Of a stretch of 64,000 nucleotides of DNA, positions 58,193-64,000 are shown piece after piece. This DNA is from Spirochaetales bacterium (GTDB lineage: Bacteria > Spirochaetota > Leptospiria > Leptospirales > Leptonemataceae). The notes under the pieces were generated by a model, which was given only the letters and a program-made list of their open reading frames with translations, was not told the origin of the DNA and searched no databases. Within the stretch, counting starts at the first letter, position 1, and each line of letters opens with the position of its first letter. The position numbers and the translations under genes were made by a program. The DNA lies in NCBI GenBank assembly GCA_015075425.1, contig JABTUL010000001.1:124001-188000 (forward strand). Reading direction: 5' to 3'.

Positions 58193-59179
58193 ATGCGCGG
58201 GGAAGCAGAAATTGCCCGTTTGACCGGACTCCTGGCGCAAGCCTTTCCCGGCGTTCAGCAGATTGAGCCCCTGCGTGCTGAAGTCTCTGCCCGGCGGTAT
58301 TTTCGAGTTCATTTAGCAAGTAGAACGGCCGTGGCCGCCATCTATCCCGGAGCCCTCGCAGACGATGACGATTTTTTGCGAATCCAGGAAATTCTCAAGC
58401 AAGGGGGCCTGCGTGTGCCCGGGATTCTGGACCGGCGGCTGGACCAGGGTATTCTGCTCCTGGAAGACGCTGGCGATACGGATCTCGGGATGGCACTGGC
58501 CCGGGCCACGGAGCCAGAGACCATGCGGTTGCTCTGCCAGGCCATTGACAGTATCGCCGCTCTACAGCAGCTCCGGCCTCTTTCTCCCATAGCAGAGCGA
58601 TTTTTCGATCTGGATAAACTATGGTGGGAAATGGAGTACACGTTTCGCGGCCTGGCTCTTGCCTGGCCGGACCTGGACGGGCAGACCATAACCTTTGGGG
58701 CGCGAACCTTCCTGGAAGAAATCTGTCAGTATTTGGCAACCAGAGCGCTTTTTGTCACCCATCGTGATTTTCACTCGCGCAACCTGATGGTCAGGGACGA
58801 CGCTCTGATCCTGATCGATTTTCAGGATGCACGCATGGGATCCTGCTACTATGATCTGGTCAGCCTGCTGTATGATCCCTACACTTCTGTTCCGGCTTCC
58901 ACCGTCGATTCATGTGTTCAGTACTACATAGATACTGTCCTGCCCCTGCTAAAAACGAAACACTCCAAACACCATTTTTACTGTCAGGCCGTGCAACGAT
59001 TGTTCAAAGCACTGGGGACCTACGCGCAGCAACTTTTTTCCCGCGGGGATGCGTCTTTCCGGCCGGCACTGCACGCCTGCCTGGAGCGCCTGGATCTCGT
59101 GGTCCAGCGTTCTACATTTCCCGATGCCCTCTACCTTTTTATTCAGGAGTTGCGTCGTCGCGCGGTTGCGCTATCATGA
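58193..59179 (+). CDS. amgK: AmgK-like N-acetylmuramate/N-acetylglucosamine kinase
   Basis: A 328-residue aminoglycoside-phosphotransferase-fold kinase. The P-loop-like segment RRYFRVHLASRTAVAAIYPG, ILLLEDAGDTDLG, catalytic THRDFHSRNLM (D192) and metal-binding LIDFQDARMG (D209), with YDLVSLLYDPY, are typical of AmgK. AmgK phosphorylates the anomeric carbon of MurNAc/GlcNAc for cell-wall recycling. The next gene is a MurU-like uridylyltransferase with an ATGA overlap, as in Pseudomonas, which supports the assignment. Confidence 0.85.
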   Translation: MRGEAEIARLTGLLAQAFPGVQQIEPLRAEVSARRYFRVHLASRTAVAAIYPGALADDDDFLRIQEILKQGGLRVPGILDRRLDQGILLLEDAGDTDLGMALARATEPETMRLLCQAIDSIAALQQLRPLSPIAERFFDLDKLWWEMEYTFRGLALAWPDLDGQTITFGARTFLEEICQYLATRALFVTHRDFHSRNLMVRDDALILIDFQDARMGSCYYDLVSLLYDPYTSVPASTVDSCVQYYIDTVLPLLKTKHSKHHFYCQAVQRLFKALGTYAQQLFSRGDASFRPALHACLERLDLVVQRSTFPDALYLFIQELRRRAVALS

Positions 59180-59889
59180 AGGCTTTCATTCCCTGTGCCG
59201 GGTTGGGTAGCCGAATGGGCAGCCTGACCGTATCAACACCCAAGCCTCTTCTACCTCTGGCCGGTGTTCCGCTGATCTTTTACACACTCTATCAGCTCTG
59301 GCGCTGGCACACAGAATTTGCCGTCATCAATGTGCATTACCTGGGAGAACAAATCAAGCATTGTCTGCGGCATTTTAGCTGGTTTGAACTGGCTTTCTCT
59401 CCGGAAGAACGATTGCTGGGAACAGCCGGTGGTATTCGCAATGCTTTGCCTCTATTTGAGAGCCATGGGCCGGAAAGAGAAATCGTCATTCTCAATCCCG
59501 ATGCTTTGACGCTGACAGGCGAACCCCTTCCGGCTCTTCCTGAAACTGCCACGTCCCTGTTGCATGTGCTCGAGCGCGGTGACGAACCGCACGCAGCCTG
59601 GGACCTTGCCCCGGACGGGCTCCTGCTGGACAGGCCCTCCGGAAACTATTTCTACAGCGGATATTCTCTGCTGCGGCTGGAACTGCTGCGTCCGCTGGCC
59701 CGCCAGGAAGTGGCTGAGCTTGGACCCCTCTGGCGCCGGGAAGCCCGCGAAGGTCGGCTTTTGGGGCGATTGTTTAAGGGTCTGCACCTGGATTTAGGCG
59801 ACGAAGCAAAATATCGTGCGCTACAGGATCTGGTTTTACCCCCGGAGAAGTTGCCCGGCTGGGATACCTTCTTGCGTAAAGCTCTGTAA
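59176..59889 (+). CDS. murU: MurU-like N-acetylmuramate-1-phosphate uridylyltransferase
   Basis: A 237-residue nucleotidyltransferase. AFIPCAGLGSRMGSLTVSTPKPLLPLAG is the signature of sugar-nucleotide pyrophosphorylases, split here as GLGSRMG and PKPLL. LLGTAGGIRNALPLF and VILNPDAL follow. The short length without a hexapeptide acetyltransferase domain matches MurU rather than GlmU. It would convert MurNAc-1-phosphate from AmgK to UDP-MurNAc, feeding peptidoglycan synthesis. It starts in an ATGA overlap with the kinase gene. Confidence 0.85.
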   Translation: MKAFIPCAGLGSRMGSLTVSTPKPLLPLAGVPLIFYTLYQLWRWHTEFAVINVHYLGEQIKHCLRHFSWFELAFSPEERLLGTAGGIRNALPLFESHGPEREIVILNPDALTLTGEPLPALPETATSLLHVLERGDEPHAAWDLAPDGLLLDRPSGNYFYSGYSLLRLELLRPLARQEVAELGPLWRREAREGRLLGRLFKGLHLDLGDEAKYRALQDLVLPPEKLPGWDTFLRKAL

Positions 59890-59937
59890 TGAGAATGTTA
59901 AGCAGGTAGAAACCGTAGGAACCATCGCGTTTTTTTC

Positions 59938-59966
59938 TTGAGTTTATAGGCGAGTCTGGTCTATTT
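59938..59966 (+). promoter_or_regulatory. Weak candidate sigma-70 promoter
   Basis: TTGAGT, 17 bases, then CTATTT, about 40 bases before the RCC1 lipoprotein start. The -35 is fair, the -10 is poor. Confidence 0.25.
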
Positions 59967-60007
59967 TCCCGGCGGCGAATTCTGGAACGATAAGTTGAGG
60001 GTAAATT

Positions 60008-61993
60008 TTGAAATGTTCTAAGATAGGGATCGTCCTTGTTTCTTTTCTGACTTTGCTCCATAATACGGGCTGCTTTCAGGCAGAAACGGACAATCCGATG
60101 GATCCAGAAAAACCTTCGGGGCTGCTATTGAGCCTCGGATCCTCCGGGGGACAGCAGGCGTTGCAATCGCTTTTGATCAGCGGTTATCCCGCAAGCCTGC
60201 GCGAGGGTGAGAGCGGGCATTTGCGCCTGGTGATGAACGGACCGGTAGGCGGGACCACCACTGTGGAAGTTGCCAGTAGCTCCAGCTCATTGCTTGTGGC
60301 GAACGCGGCAAACACCCAGGTGCAGTTTTCCGCCGCCGATGCAACCACGGAGAAACTCATTTCCCTCCATGCACCGCAAGATGACAATGCCACTTCTGAG
60401 GAAGTAACTCTCAGCATTCGCCACGGGTCCTCGCTGCGTACCGTTTCCATCGCCATAGAAGACGATGATGAGCAGGCCATTCTTCTGGTGGCTCCGTCAC
60501 TTGTGCGCGAAGGGGAAAGCAGCGACTTACAGATTTCTTTGCAAGCCAGACCGGAGGCAAGCGTGGAAGTCAGCATAGCATCGGGTGATCCCGCCCTTGA
60601 ACCTCATCCGCACACGTTAACTTTCTTACCGGAAAATTACGCTACCGCTCAGACGGTTTCACTGGTCGCGCCAGCGGATGCCAATCAGGTTTCAGAACGT
60701 GTATCCCTGCAGATTTCCAGCGGAGGACTTGCGGAAACGGCCTGGGTTGAAGTAATCGATAGCGATGCAGCCATTGTTCAGATTTCTTCAGGGATGCATC
60801 ATAACTGCGCCCTTTACGCAACCGGTACGATTCGCTGCTGGGGAAACAATGAATTCGGTCAGCTGGGCTATGGCAACACAACGAACATTGATACGGTAAC
60901 GGCCGTTGGCACCGTAGAAGCCGGAGCGAATATCAAACAGGTACTGGCTGTGGGGCATGTGACCTGCGTAGCCTACCAGAATGGCACGGTTCGTTGCTGG
61001 GGGAACAACGACTATGGTGAATTGGGCCAGGGCGATACGGTGCATCGCGGTCTGACGCCGGAAACAAGGCCGCTCCACATTCCGCTCATCAATATTGGTG
61101 GCACGGTGGATCGGCTATCAGGCGGCTATGACCACATCTGCGCTCTCTTGACCAATGGGAAAGTGCGCTGCTGGGGTAAGGGAACGGATCTGGGCTATTT
61201 GGGCTACAATGGAACCAACCATGTCGGTGATGATGAGCTGCCGGCTGAGGTGGGGGACATCAATATCGGCGGAACCGCCGTAGATATCGTGTCAGGTGGA
61301 TACCATAGTTGTGTTCTTCTGGATACAAAACGGATGCGCTGCTGGGGCCGCGGGCAACATGGCCGGCTGGGTTACGGACATACGATCAGCGTGGGAACCT
61401 TGTATGAGCCATGGGAGGCCGGGGATGTGCCTCTGGACAATGTTGTCAGCATGGCTGCCGGCGACAATCATACCTGTGCGAGTACGGCATCAGGCCAGTT
61501 GTACTGCTGGGGTTTTAATTCTTATGGAGGTCTGGGACGCGGTAACTATGAGCACCTGGGTGACAACGAAGCGATTACGGCCCACGGTCCTCTGGCTCTG
61601 GGCAGCGATGTTCCGGTGAGCAGTGTAAGCGCGGGTTTCGGGCATACCTGTGCTGTGCTGGATAACGGCCAGGCAAAGTGCTGGGGCTGGGATTTCCTGG
61701 GTCAACTGGGAGATGGAGGAGACTATGATCCGCTTCCGAGTGCTCAGGTAGCGCCCTTCCTGGACGCCGGTTCTTCCTTCCGGAAAATAACGGCCGGTTT
61801 TGCGCACACCTGCGGACTGCTTTCGAGCGGCAGGGTGCGATGTTGGGGGAACCATGCCTGGTCTGCGCTGGGAATCGGTCCGGCAACACATGACCCCTAC
61901 CCGGATGCATCTACGGTTCCTGATCTGGACCTTGCCTGGACGCATATACGCCAGGCATTCTTACTGGCACTGCGTTTTCTCACTGCGGGATGA
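60008..61993 (+). CDS. RCC1-propeller lipoprotein with Calx-beta-like domains
   Basis: The start is TTG 60008, supported by GAGGG at 59996-60000. The signal peptide ends LHNTGC (Cys22). Residues about 50-260 hold two Calx-beta/Big-like units (VREGESSDLQISL; TLTFLPENYATAQTVSL). From about 260 there are seven RCC1 repeats, each with C-x-L near the start and RCWG near the end (seven C-W-G motifs), consistent with a seven-bladed propeller. Each blade has a cysteine pair, suggesting disulfides as in exported bacterial RCC1 proteins. 661 residues. Likely a surface ligand-binding or adhesive protein. Its stop overlaps the next gene (ATGA). Confidence 0.88.
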   Translation: MKCSKIGIVLVSFLTLLHNTGCFQAETDNPMDPEKPSGLLLSLGSSGGQQALQSLLISGYPASLREGESGHLRLVMNGPVGGTTTVEVASSSSSLLVANAANTQVQFSAADATTEKLISLHAPQDDNATSEEVTLSIRHGSSLRTVSIAIEDDDEQAILLVAPSLVREGESSDLQISLQARPEASVEVSIASGDPALEPHPHTLTFLPENYATAQTVSLVAPADANQVSERVSLQISSGGLAETAWVEVIDSDAAIVQISSGMHHNCALYATGTIRCWGNNEFGQLGYGNTTNIDTVTAVGTVEAGANIKQVLAVGHVTCVAYQNGTVRCWGNNDYGELGQGDTVHRGLTPETRPLHIPLINIGGTVDRLSGGYDHICALLTNGKVRCWGKGTDLGYLGYNGTNHVGDDELPAEVGDINIGGTAVDIVSGGYHSCVLLDTKRMRCWGRGQHGRLGYGHTISVGTLYEPWEAGDVPLDNVVSMAAGDNHTCASTASGQLYCWGFNSYGGLGRGNYEHLGDNEAITAHGPLALGSDVPVSSVSAGFGHTCAVLDNGQAKCWGWDFLGQLGDGGDYDPLPSAQVAPFLDAGSSFRKITAGFAHTCGLLSSGRVRCWGNHAWSALGIGPATHDPYPDASTVPDLDLAWTHIRQAFLLALRFLTAG

Positions 61994-63228
61994 AGCTCCG
62001 GGGAATTTGCACGGCCGTTGTTTGTTTTTCTGCCGTGCCTTTGACATCCGAACCCCGCAGTCATGCCTCGCTTCCTGAGCCTGTCTACCGGGCCCGTGCT
62101 GTCGTGGATCCAACTCTTCCGCCCTCTGTTCCTACCTTGCTTGGTGTGGAGAATGAAGGAGTGTACATCGGAAGTGTGCGTCCTGTTTTTCATGCAGAAC
62201 GCGGAGTGACCGTCGATGCCAGGGTAAGCATCAATGGCGGAGGGCCACGCCCTTTTAAGAGTGGTGAGATCCTTTTTGTAGCCGGTGATTACCGGCTGGA
62301 TCTTTTAGCAACGCGCCTTTCCAATGGAAAGACCCGACAGAGCAGCACCTACTTCGAGCTCCGCCGGGCTGTTGTTGCCGTTGCAGAAATTAAAGCGGCG
62401 ACCGGAGCTTCTGGAGAAGATGCCAGAGAACTGGTAGCGCTCTTTCAGGCACAGCTGGTTGCCACCAACCTTTTCACAGTTCCCCACCAGAGTCAGGTGG
62501 ATCGGGTGCGTACCGTCATGGCCTCGGGTTGCAATGATACAATATGCGCGATTGAAATAGGACGAGGTCTGGATGCGGACTATGTCCTGAGTGGTCAGCT
62601 AACGTTCGTGCGCGGCCAGAAAATTCTCGAACTCACTGTTTCACATATTGAACGCAATACAGTAGAATTTTCCGAAAAGATACCGTACCCGGCACGGGGA
62701 CGTGACAGAGAAGCATCCGTGCGCTCTTCCACAAAGAAAGTTGCCGCCCGTATTCTGGGTCTTTCTCCCGCTGGTTTCCTTCTTCCCGACGAACGGATGG
62801 CCGCCATTGCGCGCAGTGCCCTGTTCCCGGGCTGGGGTCAACTGCATGAAGGCCAGCGAGCCCGGGGGCTTTCCCTGATGGGTGCGGGTGGGCTGGCGGC
62901 CGCGAACACTTTGTTTGCCTATCAGAATCTGGCTCGCGAACAGATCCAGTACAACAATACCTTCGGGCTTCCGGCAGGGAGCGCCGGGGATAATACTTTT
63001 TTACTTAATTCCTATATTTTTCGTCAGCGCAAAGAGCAGCTCTTGCAGGCAGAAGCCAACTACAACCGTTCCCTCTATTTACTGGGCGGGGTCTGGCTTT
63101 TCAGCCTGGCGGACATTGTATTTTTTCCCGACCACAGTCAGGTCGGTTTTTCTCTGTCGGCGGGAGATCTTTCCTGGAATCGGCCCGACGGGCCCGGATG
63201 GAACCTGGCTTTGCACTGGGCTTTTTGA
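61990..63228 (+). CDS. Exported CsgG/TolB-N-like protein with C-terminal membrane motif
   Basis: A 412-residue protein with a short N-terminal signal (ICTAVVCFSAVP). Residues about 130-260 show a CsgG/TolB_N-type pattern: AVVAVAEIKAATG, NLFTVPHQSQVDRV, CNDTICAIEIGRGLDADYVLSGQL, ILELTVSHIE. Near residue 275 comes SALFPGWGQLHEGQRARGLSLM, a DUF5683-type PGWGQL motif, with two hydrophobic helices after it. The function is unknown; it is probably envelope-associated. It overlaps the RCC1 gene upstream and the TPR gene downstream. Confidence 0.78.
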   Translation: MKLRGICTAVVCFSAVPLTSEPRSHASLPEPVYRARAVVDPTLPPSVPTLLGVENEGVYIGSVRPVFHAERGVTVDARVSINGGGPRPFKSGEILFVAGDYRLDLLATRLSNGKTRQSSTYFELRRAVVAVAEIKAATGASGEDARELVALFQAQLVATNLFTVPHQSQVDRVRTVMASGCNDTICAIEIGRGLDADYVLSGQLTFVRGQKILELTVSHIERNTVEFSEKIPYPARGRDREASVRSSTKKVAARILGLSPAGFLLPDERMAAIARSALFPGWGQLHEGQRARGLSLMGAGGLAAANTLFAYQNLAREQIQYNNTFGLPAGSAGDNTFLLNSYIFRQRKEQLLQAEANYNRSLYLLGGVWLFSLADIVFFPDHSQVGFSLSAGDLSWNRPDGPGWNLALHWAF

Positions 63229-64000
63229 TGCGGCGGCGCTTTTTCCTTCTTGCTTTTTCTGTCCAGGGGCTTGTGGCCCAGAGTCGTCCTGAACTTGCCG
63301 ATAGGGCCCGCCAGGCCCTATCAGCGGGTCGCATTGACCAGGCTTTGCTGCACTTAAGTCAGGCGATCCACAGTCCTGGTCCGGACCGGCTGTTACCGGA
63401 ACTGTACAATCAGATGGGTGTGGCCCTGAGCATGCGCGGAGACTATGTCCGTGCGGGTGAATTTTTTCAAAGAGCAGTGGTTACTTTACAGCAGCAGCTG
63501 GGAAAGGATCATTCGGGCAAGATACCGTATCTGCTCAATCTTGCAGAAGCAGAAAGAAAACTGGGCCGCAGCGCCGGCGCACTGATTTCCTACCAGGAAG
63601 CGTCTCAATTAATAAAAAAAAAGCATGGAAGTTCACACATACTTTACAGTATTGTTTTAAGTAACCTGGGACGACATTTTCTGGTTCTGGGTCAGCCCTT
63701 GAAGGCCCGGCCCTTGCTTGAAAAATCCGATCGCATTCTAAAAGGCCTTCATTCCCCCCCTGAGGGCCTGCTTTTAGCCGTCCGCGGTAACCTCTGTGAT
63801 GTCCACTTTCAGCTGGGAGATCGGCCGCAGGCAACCAGGATCTGTCAGGAGACTCTGGAATTGGCCGGGGCGGATTTTGCCACACAGAAAGCAGTTCTGC
63901 TTTTGACTCTTGGACAAATCCACAGAGCAGATGGGCAGCGTGAAGTGGCGGCGGAACATTTTCAAAAGGCCCTGCTACTTTTAGAAAGCGAACCTCTGGA
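63228..64000 (+). CDS. TPR-repeat exported protein, truncated by window end
   Basis: ATG 63228 overlaps the previous stop (TGATG). A signal peptide (FFLLAFSVQGLVAQ) is followed by at least five tetratricopeptide units, e.g. NQMGVALSMRGDYVRAGEFF, LNLAEAERKLGRSAGALISY, LSNLGRHFLVLGQPLKARPL, LTLGQIHRADGQREVAAEHF. The frame is open to base 64000, so at least 257 residues are visible and the 3' end is missing. It is probably a protein-interaction partner of the two upstream envelope proteins. Confidence 0.85.
   Translation, partial: MRRRFFLLAFSVQGLVAQSRPELADRARQALSAGRIDQALLHLSQAIHSPGPDRLLPELYNQMGVALSMRGDYVRAGEFFQRAVVTLQQQLGKDHSGKIPYLLNLAEAERKLGRSAGALISYQEASQLIKKKHGSSHILYSIVLSNLGRHFLVLGQPLKARPLLEKSDRILKGLHSPPEGLLLAVRGNLCDVHFQLGDRPQATRICQETLELAGADFATQKAVLLLTLGQIHRADGQREVAAEHFQKALLLLESEPL

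Overview
The window looks like chromosome of a diderm, spirochaete-like bacterium. The best guess is a member or relative of Leptospirales (Leptonema/Turneriella type). This is inferred from gene content and not proven. The content includes many short-lipobox lipoproteins (FLLSC, FYSC, CLGC, LLAC, LNQC), class III nucleotide cyclases, RsbU-type PP2C phosphatases with their anti-sigma-like partners, a TonB-dependent receptor, an ArgRS whose HIGH site reads NVVS, and dense operons joined by ATGA/TGATG stop-start overlaps. Base composition is moderately GC-rich. Both tRNA genes lack an encoded CCA.

Layout. 1-5.2 kb: a degenerate sigma-54-activator-like protein, a REC-STAS fusion and a large hybrid histidine kinase. 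5.2-11.2 kb: tRNA-Phe, a CoA-binding protein, then a minus-strand operon of a sensor-less HATPase, a GT2 glycosyltransferase, MrfB-like exonuclease, MrfA-like helicase and LipB. 11.3-17.2 kb: SixA-like phosphatase, two polytopic GT-C-like membrane proteins around a lipoprotein, then minus-strand DUF192, Pth, a small protein and a CAP-domain protein. 17.5-25.1 kb: a 2519-residue Ig-like repeat lipoprotein. 25-31.3 kb: a plastic region with intact and decayed DUF4143-type AAA ATPases, an exported superoxide-reductase-like lipoprotein, a GlpT/UhpT-type transporter, a membrane adenylate cyclase, palindromes, a tRNA fragment and tRNA-Arg. 31.3-35.3 kb: a soluble cyclase homologue, a phospholipase-D lipoprotein, a small lipoprotein and a vWA protein.

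35.2-46.1 kb is a long compact plus-strand cluster: histidine kinase, NtrC-type regulator, recO, a small membrane protein, argS, hflX, J-domain protein, thioredoxin-TPR protein, hisC and an FGE-like lipoprotein. A Uma2-type gene lies inside it, flanked by a perfect 34-bp direct repeat that duplicates the 3' end of recO. 46.1-49.7 kb holds a GyrI-like membrane protein, another intact DUF4143 ATPase and an AT-rich SRPBCC gene that may be foreign.

49.7-57.7 kb is the most system-like locus. It has a TonB-dependent receptor with an extra N-terminal domain, a convergent ABC_sub_bind-TPR periplasmic protein, and a four-gene partner-switching operon (membrane HAMP-PP2C, HATPase anti-sigma-like kinase, STAS-like protein, PAS/coiled-coil PP2C). 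No sigma factor lies nearby. I infer an envelope-to-cytoplasm signalling unit. 57.7-59.9 kb: TrmL and an AmgK-MurU-like peptidoglycan-recycling pair. 60-64 kb: an RCC1-propeller lipoprotein, an exported CsgG/TolB-like protein and a TPR protein cut by the window end.
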